DNA of 64,000 nucleotides from Clostridiales bacterium (GTDB lineage Bacteria; Bacillota; Clostridia; Peptostreptococcales; Anaerovoracaceae): positions 3,314,929 through 3,378,928 of the forward strand of contig CP042469.1 in the NCBI GenBank assembly GCA_015243575.1, in the 5' to 3' direction. The notes beneath the pieces were generated by a model. The model saw nothing but the letters and a program-made list of their open reading frames with translations. It searched no databases and was not told the origin of the DNA. Below are positions 17,860 to 25,903 of this stretch, one piece after another. Position 1 is the first letter of the stretch. Each line of letters opens with the position of its first letter. The position numbers were made by a program, and so were the translations under genes.

Positions 17860-19692
17860 TCAGCCGCCCATGCTCTTTGACAGGTCTGCCTTTCCTGAGA
17901 GGTTTGCTATCGCATAAACCAGGAACACAATTGAAAACATAACGATTGCTACACAGTTAGACGCCTGAGGAGCATTGCCGTTTTGGTATTGAAAAGCCAG
18001 ATACGGCAGCGTAGTGGTGGTCGGGGTCATGATGAGGATGATCAAATCCAGCTCCTTCATAATCGATACAAAGATCAGCATAAAGCCGGAAACAAATCCC
18101 CCTTTGGAAAGCGGGAAGATAATGCGGATGAACCGCTTGAAAAATCCTGCTCCGGCAATGGAAGCGGCCTCTTCAAGCTCGCCGCCAATCTGCAGCATAT
18201 TGGCGGTACCTGCACGGGATGCAAAGGGCAGATGCTTGACGACAGAGGTTAAAGTCAGCAATGCAAACGTTCCATAAAGCGACGGAATCAGAGTGACGCC
18301 GAACAGTTCCTGGGACTTTGAGAACATAGACAGGAAAATTCCGCCGAAGGCAATGGATGGGATCAAGTACGGAATAAACACGAGCTGTTCTACAATCCTG
18401 CCATGAAGTGTACCTCGTCCTTTGGCGCAAATATAACCGATGATCTGTCCAATGATCGTACCAAATACACCGTTTACAAACGTCAGCTTCAGGGAATTTG
18501 TCAGGGCATTGATGAAATCTCTGTTTTTGAAGATACCGGGCAAGCCTTCCATAATAGCAGGGTTTGGATCTCCGATCCAGTAATGGGTGGTAAGGTTTGC
18601 AATAGAATAGCTCCCCTGCTTGAGCATAAAGGATTCCAGGATAAGAATTGCAATAGGCGTAATGATGCCTACGGCAAAGAAAACAATCAGAATGACCGTG
18701 ATGAGCGGTTTATGTATTCCAAGTCCAAGCAAGGTAGACCGTCCGCCTTTCCCTCCTATGGTAGCAAAAGATTTTCTTGAACCGATCAACCGCTGATTGA
18801 TAAAAACGGAGATCGAGGCAATGCAGATCATGATTAACGCCATAGCGAAGGCCGTCTGCGTATTTTGAGACTTGTTATTCATGTACAGCTGACTGGAGAG
18901 GGTAACGAAATTCACCTTGCTTCCCAGATAGTTGATGACGCCAAAGGTACCGATTGCCTTTGAAAAGGTCAGAATAACAGCCGAAAGCATGGCAGGCATC
19001 ACCAGGGGGAAGGTTATTTTACGAAGTATGGTGTACTTGCTGGCTCCCTGGATTTCCCCCATTTCCTCCAGCTCCGAATTGATAGAGTTCAGTGCTGCCG
19101 ACACCAAAAGATACGCGTAGGCGTAATAGTGGAGAGACAACACCGTTATGATGGCCACAGGCCCGTAAGCAAGCCAGTCAGGGACATCAATACCAAGACT
19201 CATTAAAAACCCCGGAGCACCGCCGATTCTCTCAGTTTTAAACATGGAAAGCCATGCCTGGGATTTACACCAGGAGGGAATCATATACGGCATGATGACT
19301 GCTAACGAGAAAAAGGGCTTAAATGGCAGATCGGTTCGGACCATGAGCCATGCTAGGACGGAGCCCAGTGAAATGGCACAGACAGAAACACTTACGCCAA
19401 TGAGCAGAGAATTCATCAGCGGCTGAACCAGCAGTCTTCCGCTTAGCTCGCTGGCAAGCAGGCGCTTCCAATAGTAAAAGGTAAAATCTCCCGCTTGACC
19501 GCCTGTTACCCGGAGATCTTTCTGTGCCAGGCTAAAGGTGGTCGATATCATATCGAGCAGCGGCAGAATGATTAAATACGTCAAAAGGATGATAGCTACG
19601 AGAACAATGATGTTATACGGGTTGGTAATAATCGATTTGATCTGATTTTTCAAGCGTTTTGATTTGCTGTAAGGCATTACTGCTGAATTCAT
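17860..19692 (-). CDS. Fused FbpB-type ABC transporter permease (cluster B)
   Basis: A 610-residue permease with two BPD_transp_1 domains and about twelve membrane helices, plus a basic cytoplasmic N-terminal stretch (PYSKSKRLKNQIK). EAA loops EEMGEIQGASKYTILRKITF near residue 220 and EEAASIAGAGFFKRFIRIIF near 505 are the ATPase contact sites. Its ATG overlaps the stop of the HAD gene as ATGA, so translation is coupled to it. It is the second gene of the operon driven by the LacI-controlled promoter at 20527-20555. The length exceeds that of the cluster A permease by about 50 residues, mostly in the region between the two domains. Confidence 0.92.
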   Translation of the reverse strand: MNSAVMPYSKSKRLKNQIKSIITNPYNIIVLVAIILLTYLIILPLLDMISTTFSLAQKDLRVTGGQAGDFTFYYWKRLLASELSGRLLVQPLMNSLLIGVSVSVCAISLGSVLAWLMVRTDLPFKPFFSLAVIMPYMIPSWCKSQAWLSMFKTERIGGAPGFLMSLGIDVPDWLAYGPVAIITVLSLHYYAYAYLLVSAALNSINSELEEMGEIQGASKYTILRKITFPLVMPAMLSAVILTFSKAIGTFGVINYLGSKVNFVTLSSQLYMNNKSQNTQTAFAMALIMICIASISVFINQRLIGSRKSFATIGGKGGRSTLLGLGIHKPLITVILIVFFAVGIITPIAILILESFMLKQGSYSIANLTTHYWIGDPNPAIMEGLPGIFKNRDFINALTNSLKLTFVNGVFGTIIGQIIGYICAKGRGTLHGRIVEQLVFIPYLIPSIAFGGIFLSMFSKSQELFGVTLIPSLYGTFALLTLTSVVKHLPFASRAGTANMLQIGGELEEAASIAGAGFFKRFIRIIFPLSKGGFVSGFMLIFVSIMKELDLIILIMTPTTTTLPYLAFQYQNGNAPQASNCVAIVMFSIVFLVYAIANLSGKADLSKSMGG

Positions 19693-20468
19693 GAATCGCT
19701 TCCCCTCTCTTTTCGTTCCGTGTTATACTGTTTCACTATGGGCGGAATTTCTTCCAGGGACCTTATGGAATAATCTGATTGATATCCGCACGCAAGATAC
19801 TTGGCATCTTTATGGGCGATGCGCGGATTTTCAATCTGAATCATCAGCTCCCAGCCTGCTGCCCGAACACCGCGCACATCTCTTGAAATAGTATCACCCA
19901 CATAGGCCGCCTCACGAGCCGTGACGTCCATCAGACGAATTGCTTCATCGAACATGTCTCGGCGGGGTTTTCTGACACCATACTCACTGCTCGCAAGGAT
20001 AAACTCAAAATACTGTGATACTCCATGCTCCGCAAGGATGCGCGGCACGAAAGTGCGGCTCATAATATTAGAGATTACACCAAGCCGAAAGCCTTCATCA
20101 ATAAGCCTTTTCAGCGTCTCTTCCAAACCTCCTCTGGGGGTAATCACCTTTCTATAACGGTCAAACAAGTAGGAAAGTTCTTCCCCCATGCCGCGGATTT
20201 TTTCCGAAGGTACGCCAAAATCCTTAAGCATAAAGTCACACCAGATATCATCTCCCGGAAGCTCAATCAGTTCCTGCTCGCTAAACGCTTTGTATTGCTT
20301 TGCACCCTTGTCGATGTGGGTTAGAAGCTGCTCCGGTGTTTCTGCAGTTTCAATTCCGCGTTCTTTTAAAAAGCCAAACAGCCTTTCAGCAAACGCCAAA
20401 TCATTATCCAAAGTCGCATCCTGAACATGAACTGTGCCGCCAATATCGAACCATACCGTTTTAATCAT
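19689..20468 (-). CDS. HAD-superfamily hydrolase, copy 2 (DxGGT-type), first gene of cluster B operon
   Basis: A 259-residue HAD protein, homologous across its length to the one at 12993-13778. Motif I is WFDIGGTVHV (Gly replaces the usual second Asp), motif II is GVISNIMS, the Lys is in YGVRKPRRDMF and motif IV is AAYVGDTISRDVRGVRAAGW. The start is ATG 20468, six bases after AGGTG; a GTG nine bases earlier overlaps that site. It is the first gene after the LacI-regulated promoter, and two diverged copies in one operon suggest two different phosphorylated intermediates. Which reaction each performs is unknown. Confidence 0.88.
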   Translation of the reverse strand: MIKTVWFDIGGTVHVQDATLDNDLAFAERLFGFLKERGIETAETPEQLLTHIDKGAKQYKAFSEQELIELPGDDIWCDFMLKDFGVPSEKIRGMGEELSYLFDRYRKVITPRGGLEETLKRLIDEGFRLGVISNIMSRTFVPRILAEHGVSQYFEFILASSEYGVRKPRRDMFDEAIRLMDVTAREAAYVGDTISRDVRGVRAAGWELMIQIENPRIAHKDAKYLACGYQSDYSIRSLEEIPPIVKQYNTERKERGSDS

Positions 20469-20498
20469 ATGCTTCACCTACTCGTTTTCAAAATTACT

Positions 20499-20510
20499 GT
20501 AAACGTTTCC
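20499..20510. promoter_or_regulatory. LacI-type operator in front of the cluster B operon
   Basis: GTAAACGTTTCC, a near-palindrome with a central CG step typical of LacI-family operators. The same 12 bases recur at 20743-20754. It lies about 10-20 bases downstream of the predicted start of leftward transcription, in the 5' leader of the HAD gene, where a bound repressor would block elongation or promoter clearance. Confidence 0.88.
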
Positions 20511-20526
20511 GATTTTGTTATGTTTG

Positions 20527-20555
20527 ATGCTACCATTCAATTTCTAATTTGTCAA
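20527..20555 (-). promoter_or_regulatory. Sigma-A-type promoter of the cluster B operon
   Basis: Minus strand: TTGACA (20555-20550), a 17-base spacer, then TAGCAT (20532-20527). The operator at 20499-20510 lies just downstream and the HAD start codon at 20468. It should drive the genes from 20468 leftward to about 12258 and possibly beyond. Confidence 0.75.
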
Positions 20556-20709
20556 TAGAACTTTTTTTTAAAAATTTTCACCCATTCATGCAACTTTTCA
20601 TTTGATCAATTGTTAAATTTCCAACACTTTCATATTGTGTACATCTACCGATCCCATGGGATTTCTTACTTTTTAAGAAAATTTATACCCCCTTCTTCAA
20701 CGATCCATA

Positions 20710-20738
20710 TTGACACCTCATTTTATTATTGCTATAAT
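20710..20738 (+). promoter_or_regulatory. Consensus sigma-A promoter of the LacI-type regulator
   Basis: TTGACA (20710-20715), exactly 17 bases, then TATAAT (20733-20738): a perfect consensus promoter. Transcription should begin near 20745, inside the operator at 20743-20754, so the regulator probably represses itself. Confidence 0.88.
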
Positions 20739-20742
20739 TTCT

Positions 20743-20754
20743 GTAAACGTTTCC
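20743..20754. promoter_or_regulatory. LacI-type operator over the regulator's own start site
   Basis: Second exact copy of GTAAACGTTTCC, four bases after the -10 element of the regulator promoter. With the copy at 20499-20510 it is 244 bases away centre to centre, a distance compatible with DNA looping by a tetrameric repressor, though tetramerisation is not shown. Confidence 0.88.
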
Positions 20755-20761
20755 GAGAAAT

Positions 20762-20776
20762 GAAGGTGATCATATT
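20762..20776 (+). promoter_or_regulatory. Ribosome site that places the LacI start at an ATT codon
   Basis: GAAGGTGATC (20762-20771) matches nine of ten bases of the extended Shine-Dalgarno sequence GGAGGTGATC. Seven bases after its GAAGG core is ATT (20774-20776), in frame with the helix-turn-helix. No ATG, GTG or TTG occurs in frame between the preceding stop (20744) and ATG 20804, and that ATG would cut off part of the DNA-binding domain. Confidence 0.7.
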
Positions 20777-21781
20777 AACATTACAATTAAAGACATCGCA
20801 AAAATGGCGGGGGTTTCCTACGCCACCGTATCAAGAGCATTAAACGGCAGTGATCAAGTAAATGAAAAAACCAGACAACGGGTTCAGGAGATATGCGACA
20901 GTGTTGGTTATTCTCCAAATGCACTTGCCAGGGGTTTGGTTACCAATTCCAGCAACGCCATCGGCTTAATCATACCAAATATCACAAATCCATTTTATCC
21001 GGAAGTCGCCCTTGGTGTGGAAGGCGAAGCCAGAGCCAGAGGATACAATGTATTTCTCTGCAACAGCAACTTTGAACCGGAACGAATGGAGAGCTATTTT
21101 AGGATTCTTATTGAACGAAGAGTCGAAGGTTTGATTGTGGCATCTGTACCTGACGCAGCGCGGGGGCTTTTTGATTTCTATCGAAAACGCATGCCCGTTG
21201 TCTACATTGGCAGCCGTCCGGCAGATGAAGAATGCAACTGTGTGGCCACAGACAGTGTGAAGGGCGGATATCTTGCTGCTGATCATCTGATCAAACTAGG
21301 CCACCAAAGAATTGTATTTATCGGAGGGACGAGAACCAGCAATTCTCAAATTGACAAATTGAAGGGTTTTCGACTTGCTATGGAGGAAAATGGCTTGCAG
21401 CCAGAGGTCCGTCTCAACATCAACTATCAATATAACAAACGAGAGAGCGGATACGATATGGCCAAGGTTCTGATTCAAGAGAAAAATCCCCCCACCGCAA
21501 TTATGGGTTCCAATGACATGGTTGCGCTGGGCGCACTGGAGGCATGCGAGGAATACGGTTTAGACGTTCCCGGCGACATGTCCATTATCGGCTTTGACGA
21601 TATCCCCTACGCTTCTCTGCCAAAAATACAGCTCACTACAATTGCACAGGCCAAGGATCAGCTGGGAAAAATTGCAGTAGACATGCTATTCAAACTAAAA
21701 GAAAACGGTTTGAAGAACAACTGCATGAAAGAGGTCTTACAGCCAGAACTCATCATCAGATCCAGCTGCCGCAAACTATAA
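20774..21781 (+). CDS. LacI-family transcriptional regulator, probable ATT start
   Basis: A 335-residue regulator. Residues ~3-50 form the LacI helix-turn-helix with IKDIAKMAGVSYATVSRALN and hinge region YSPNALARGLVTNSS; the remainder is the periplasmic-binding-type effector domain, with GLIIPNITNPFYPEVALGVE, GYLAADHLIKLGHQRIVFIG and SIIGFDDIPYASLPKIQLTT. The effector is likely a sugar or sugar phosphate. Start at ATT 20774 is chosen because it keeps the whole helix-turn-helix and has an excellent ribosome site; ATG 20804 would lose the first recognition-domain residues. It is divergent from the cluster B operon, and identical operators sit on both promoters. It precedes the second PfkB kinase on the same strand. 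Confidence 0.92.
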   Translation: MNITIKDIAKMAGVSYATVSRALNGSDQVNEKTRQRVQEICDSVGYSPNALARGLVTNSSNAIGLIIPNITNPFYPEVALGVEGEARARGYNVFLCNSNFEPERMESYFRILIERRVEGLIVASVPDAARGLFDFYRKRMPVVYIGSRPADEECNCVATDSVKGGYLAADHLIKLGHQRIVFIGGTRTSNSQIDKLKGFRLAMEENGLQPEVRLNINYQYNKRESGYDMAKVLIQEKNPPTAIMGSNDMVALGALEACEEYGLDVPGDMSIIGFDDIPYASLPKIQLTTIAQAKDQLGKIAVDMLFKLKENGLKNNCMKEVLQPELIIRSSCRKL

Positions 21782-21885
21782 TCCCTTTTCACAAAAAACA
21801 TTTTGCACAAAGAGATTAAAAAAAACTGTTACAATGCGAAATAAAATGATACGGCGATGGTATTAAGAGAGGATAAGAATTCGAT

Positions 21886-22776
21886 ATGAAACATTACGAT
21901 ACCTTTATCATCGGCCATATAACACAAGATCAGAACATTACCGAGAACAAAGAAGTATCCGAATCCCCAGGAGGAGCTGTGTTTTTCAGTTCCTATGCCT
22001 CGTTGGCTGGCGAACGCGCAACAGGTATATTGACCAAGACAGCAAGGGAGGACCGGCATTTATTGGATGCCTTTAATGTTCCAAAAGAAGATCTCTACTA
22101 TATTCCTTCCGAGCATACTACGCTTATGCGGAATGAGTTTTTTTCAGCTGACAGAGAGAAACGAATCTGTACGGCCTTAAGCATTGCAGATCCCTTCCGG
22201 CTGGAGGACATTCCTGAAGTAAGCACAAAGATTTACCACTTAGCCGGTTTGGTCTACGGAGACTTTGAGAATGAAATGATAAAGCCTCTTTCGGAAAAAG
22301 GACTGGTCGCTGCTGATATGCAGGGATTTTTGAGAGTTTCTAAGAATGGCTCTATGGTTTTTATAGATTGGAAAGACAAAATGGAATACCTTCCATATAT
22401 TCACTTTCTAAAGACAGATGCTGCCGAGGCGGAGATCATGACAGGCTGTTCCAAAACAGAGGAAGCCGCCAAAATCATGTTTGACTGGGGTGCCAAGGAA
22501 GTCATGATAACCCACAACACAGAAGTCATCGTATACACTGAGGAAGGCTTATTCCGATGCCCGCTCCGCCCAAGGAATCTGTCAGGGCGAACAGGAAGAG
22601 GCGATACTTGCTTCAGCACGTACATCACCGAACGGCTTTACCAAGGGGTAAAAGAATCCCTTTTATATGCGGCAGCCACTGTATCGTATAAAATGGAGTC
22701 CCCCGGACCCATCAAAGCCAGCCGCAAGGATATAGAAGCTTACATAACAGAATTTTATGCAGATGAAATTCGCTGA
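21886..22776 (+). CDS. PfkB-family carbohydrate kinase (copy 2)
   Basis: A 296-residue ribokinase-like protein closely related to the kinase at 11247-12149. It has HITQDQNITENK and SPGGAVFFSSYASL in the N-terminal sugar-binding part and the catalytic signature NLSGRTGRGDTCFSTYI near residue 230. Shared blocks such as IYHLAGLVYGDFENEM and MITHNTEV show recent common ancestry. It lies 105 bases after the LacI gene in the same direction and may be co-transcribed with it. Two nearly equivalent kinases in one system could reflect two substrates or an incomplete duplication. No other gene of cluster B is on this strand. Confidence 0.9.
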   Translation: MKHYDTFIIGHITQDQNITENKEVSESPGGAVFFSSYASLAGERATGILTKTAREDRHLLDAFNVPKEDLYYIPSEHTTLMRNEFFSADREKRICTALSIADPFRLEDIPEVSTKIYHLAGLVYGDFENEMIKPLSEKGLVAADMQGFLRVSKNGSMVFIDWKDKMEYLPYIHFLKTDAAEAEIMTGCSKTEEAAKIMFDWGAKEVMITHNTEVIVYTEEGLFRCPLRPRNLSGRTGRGDTCFSTYITERLYQGVKESLLYAAATVSYKMESPGPIKASRKDIEAYITEFYADEIR

Positions 22777-23004
22777 AACCGGCCTCAATAAAATTGATTG
22801 AATAAAGGAAACTCCCTTTGTTTGTCTGATAAGATTGCATTGTATGGTGTTATCAGGCATAGGAAGGGATTTTTCTTGTTTTTTTGTTTGGTTTTTCTTA
22901 TTCGGTTCTTCTTGTTTTGATAAGAGATACAAGCTTTAATCTACCATTTCTCCTCTTTTTATGGTATATTACCTTTATCGTGTTTCTATTTAGGAGGTTG
23001 GTTC

Positions 23005-23727
23005 ATGAAGAAAACAGCATTGGCAATACAGGCAAAAAATCAGTTTTTAGCGCTGTGCGAGAAGGGAACCTTTACTGCGGGGCAGCGTATCCCGTCGGAA
23101 GCGGAAATGTCAAAACGGTTTGGAATCAGCAGGGAAACCTGGAGAGCCTCTTTGGAGCTCCTGCGCAGAGAAGGGATTCTTTATTCGAAACACGGCGCCG
23201 GGACTTATTTGCTTGGTTCGGCTCATAAAATTGAAAACGACCTGTCGGAGCTGCGTAGTCTTTCCGAAATGATCCGCAATGCAGGCATCACGGAGATTGC
23301 ACCTGAAATTGCTATCAGCCGCGAACTGCCGCCTGAAGAGGTTTCCGACCTGCTGCAAGTATCTGCGGATGAGCCCGTTATGGTCATCATAAGAACTCGA
23401 TATGCGGAATCCGGTGCGATCTGCTCCAGTGTAAATTACATCCCTGGACAGCTGGCGGATGAGCTGGATGAACAAAATCTTCCGGTTTCTATTTTCCGAT
23501 ATTTTGAAGACAAAAAGGGAGTGATCATCACTCGTTCCGCTACCCGTATCGTGGTTCCAGATAAGAATGATCCCTTGACCTCAGAGCTTCGTAAAATAAA
23601 GAACGTGTCTATATTAGGGTTGAAACAGCTTCATTTTGATTCCAGAGGAAATCCCGCCATGTACGCCATCGACTATCTCCGCTGTGATCTATTTGATTTT
23701 TCCGTCACCAGAACGAGACCGCGCTGA
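23005..23727 (+). CDS. GntR/HutC-family transcriptional regulator with UTRA domain
   Basis: A 240-residue regulator. Residues ~1-70 are a winged helix of GntR type, with GQRIPSEAEMSKRFGISRETWRASLELLRREGIL and then GAGTYL. Residues ~90-235 are a UTRA-type effector domain (VRTRYAE-like block VMVIIRTRYAESGAI and C-terminal LKQLHFDSRGNPAMYAIDYL). AGGAGG lies seven bases before the ATG. The adjacent genes are a second kinase upstream and a convergent lipoprotein downstream. Its target is not evident; it could regulate part of the sugar-phosphate region or a gene elsewhere. Confidence 0.9.
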   Translation: MKKTALAIQAKNQFLALCEKGTFTAGQRIPSEAEMSKRFGISRETWRASLELLRREGILYSKHGAGTYLLGSAHKIENDLSELRSLSEMIRNAGITEIAPEIAISRELPPEEVSDLLQVSADEPVMVIIRTRYAESGAICSSVNYIPGQLADELDEQNLPVSIFRYFEDKKGVIITRSATRIVVPDKNDPLTSELRKIKNVSILGLKQLHFDSRGNPAMYAIDYLRCDLFDFSVTRTRPR

Positions 23728-23755
23728 TGCACAAGACGATCACATTTGGAGCTTG

Positions 23756-24364
23756 CTAAATTTCTGTTTCTTGATATTCAGGCAGCACCGAATCCCAAGC
23801 AAGCCCTTCTTGGATTCCCCATTTGCCATCTTTATTAGAAACATAAAACCGGAACGCTTCATATCCCTTATCAGAAACCACTTTACCGTCAAAGGTCAAA
23901 TTAACTTTATACAGGTCATACTCGAAAATGCCAGTCGTCAGCTCTCCGACGCCGTTCACCGAGGCGACTTCTTCAAGCGTGAACGCCACACTGTCCCACA
24001 CGTCACCACCAAAGCACTCTCTTAGGAAGATACGCTGATCATCAAAACACTTAAGCATAAAATCTCGGACTTCTTTCTCGGTCCGCCCCCCCATCAGAGG
24101 ACTTTGTTTCTCCGCTTCTTCCAGCGGCATTATTATGTCTTCCGAGGTTGGATGGCAGGACCCCGCCCATGTGGAGTTCATCATGTCGAGCAAGGCTTCT
24201 TCATCCCCTGCCGCCAAAGCATCTAAATATTGGCTCGCTGCACGGGCCGCATATTCTTCTTGCGTTACAGGCTTCTTTTCCCATTCCTCGCACCCAGCCA
24301 TATCCAATAGAAACAGCATTGCAAAGCATATAATCGCAAATGACTTCAAAACATTGTGATTCAT
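23756..24364 (-). CDS. Lipoprotein of unknown function
   Basis: A 202-residue secreted lipoprotein with signal peptide and lipobox DMAGC at about residues 21-25. The mature part is acidic and helical at first (AARAASQYLDALAAGDEEALLDMMN), a pattern found in NTF2-like/DUF-type lipoproteins of clostridia, then a beta-rich C-terminal half with conserved-looking YKVNLTFDGKVVSDKGYEAF. I cannot assign a named family with confidence. AGAGGAG precedes the ATG. It converges with the GntR gene, leaving 28 bases between the stops, and stands alone on its strand. Confidence 0.75.
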   Translation of the reverse strand: MNHNVLKSFAIICFAMLFLLDMAGCEEWEKKPVTQEEYAARAASQYLDALAAGDEEALLDMMNSTWAGSCHPTSEDIIMPLEEAEKQSPLMGGRTEKEVRDFMLKCFDDQRIFLRECFGGDVWDSVAFTLEEVASVNGVGELTTGIFEYDLYKVNLTFDGKVVSDKGYEAFRFYVSNKDGKWGIQEGLAWDSVLPEYQETEI

Positions 24365-24523
24365 ACTCTTCTCTCCTCTGTTTTTCGTTAGGTTATTTCC
24401 AGTATATCACAGTTCGGCTACAATAAGGTTAATTTTTTCACAATCCATGATAATTTATTTCAATATTTTTGATTATTTTGATTTTCATGTTTATTTGTTT
24501 TTTCGTTTAAGCGCTTGACAAAA

Positions 24524-24556
24524 ACAGCCGAAACTACATATGTGTTTCGGCTGTTA
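24524..24556 (-). terminator. Rho-independent terminator of the UgpC-type ATPase gene
   Basis: A perfect 12-bp stem (24524-24535 with 24545-24556; arm AACAGCCGAAAC) and 9-base loop lies 22 bases past the ATPase stop. On the minus strand it runs into TTTTTG. Confidence 0.88.
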
Positions 24557-24577
24557 ACAATTTCTTTCATTATAGTA

Positions 24578-25669
24578 TTAATTGCTGATGACAGCTTCGC
24601 TTTCCTTGTCGAAAATGTGAAGCTTCTCAGTGTTGATCGTAAAGCTCACCACAGTATCTGCTTTGCAGGTATCATTCACAGGCGTACGTACTACGATCCG
24701 ATTATCGGCAAGATCGCAGTGGAGATATATTTCAGCACCCATCAACTCCACCAAGTCAATTTTCATTTCAACTGCTTCTGCATGCTCTTTGCCAACGATA
24801 ATGTCTTCCGGCCTGATACCAAACACGACTTCTTTGCCTGCATAGGCTGCCAGGTTTTGCTGTTTGCTTTCCGGCAGAGCAATTCTGATACCGGCGAACT
24901 CCGCTGCAAAGCCGCTGCCGGTCTTTACAATGGTACCATTGATAAAGTTCATCTGAGGCGAGCCGATAAAGCCTGCAACGAATAGGTTGCACGGATGATT
25001 ATAAAGATTCTGCGGCGTATCGATCTGCTGAATATAGCCGTCTTTCATAACGACGATTCTGTCACCCATGGTCATGGCTTCGGTCTGATCGTGGGTTACA
25101 TATACAAACGTGGTTCCCAGCTTCTTGTGAAGTTTGGAAATCTCGGAACGCATCTGATTTCTCAGCTTGGCATCCAGATTGGAAAGGGGTTCATCCAAAA
25201 GGAATACTGCGGGATTTCTTACCATTGCACGTCCTAGAGCAACACGCTGACGCTGTCCCCCGGATAAAGCCTTTGGCTTTCTCTCCAATAGGTTCTCGAT
25301 TCCCAGTACCTTTGCGGCTTCTTCCACCTTCTGTTTGATTTCTTCCTTCGGCATTTTTCTTAAGGTCAGTCCAAAGGCCATATTTTTGTAGACAGTCATA
25401 TGGGGATATAGCGCATAATTCTGGAATACCATTGCGATATCTCTGTCCTTGGGAGCTACATCATTAACCAGTGCATCCCCTATATACAGTTCACCCTCGG
25501 AAATATCCTCAAGCCCGGCAATCATACGAAGCGTTGTTGATTTACCGCAGCCGGAAGGTCCGACTAATATAATAAATTCCTTGTCTTCAATTTCAAGATT
25601 GAATTCCTGCACCGCAACAACATTGCCCGGATAGATTTTCTTAATGTTTTTAAGTGAAATATTGGCCAT
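24578..25669 (-). CDS. UgpC/MsmX-type sugar ABC transporter ATP-binding protein, orphan
   Basis: A 363-residue ATPase of the MalK/UgpC/MsmX group. Walker A GPSGCGKSTT, VFQNYALYPH, signature LSGGQRQR, Walker B VFLLDEPLSNLD and VTHDQTEA are intact. The C-terminal MalK-type domain contains FGIRPEDI and LVELMGAEIYLHCDL. The start is ATG 25669, eight bases after AGGAGG; three upstream residues in frame are not needed. It has its own promoter and terminator and no permease or binding protein beside it. Such solitary ATPases serve several sugar importers in Gram-positive bacteria, as MsmX does in Bacillus. It might serve the sugar transporters of this genome generally. Confidence 0.93.
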   Translation of the reverse strand: MANISLKNIKKIYPGNVVAVQEFNLEIEDKEFIILVGPSGCGKSTTLRMIAGLEDISEGELYIGDALVNDVAPKDRDIAMVFQNYALYPHMTVYKNMAFGLTLRKMPKEEIKQKVEEAAKVLGIENLLERKPKALSGGQRQRVALGRAMVRNPAVFLLDEPLSNLDAKLRNQMRSEISKLHKKLGTTFVYVTHDQTEAMTMGDRIVVMKDGYIQQIDTPQNLYNHPCNLFVAGFIGSPQMNFINGTIVKTGSGFAAEFAGIRIALPESKQQNLAAYAGKEVVFGIRPEDIIVGKEHAEAVEMKIDLVELMGAEIYLHCDLADNRIVVRTPVNDTCKADTVVSFTINTEKLHIFDKESEAVISN

Positions 25670-25698
25670 CCAAACCACCTCCTGTTTTTATCAAGTTC

Positions 25699-25727
25699 AG
25701 TCTAGCATGGCCTGTAATTCGTCACAA
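25699..25727 (-). promoter_or_regulatory. Probable promoter of the orphan ATPase
   Basis: Minus strand TTGTGA (25727-25722), 17 bases, TAGACT (25704-25699), 30 bases before the start codon. The match to consensus is moderate. Confidence 0.45.
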
Positions 25728-25903
25728 GTGCATTTTATTGATATTTGAGGGTAAAATATTGATATGTATTTTAAAATTGATTATAATTAGGGGGTACTGA
25801 TTCATCCTAAATGTGTCTTGGGCATTTTCAAATTTCCAGCAAGACACAAACTAGGGTTATATTACAGCTGCGCAAGCCTTTGGAAAGGAACAACAGGAAT
25901 AAC

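Noticed and set aside
24481-24523. TTGACA at 24516-24521 as a plus-strand promoter
   Set aside because: No -10 element at a proper distance and no plus-strand gene follows; the bases belong to the terminator region of the ATPase gene.
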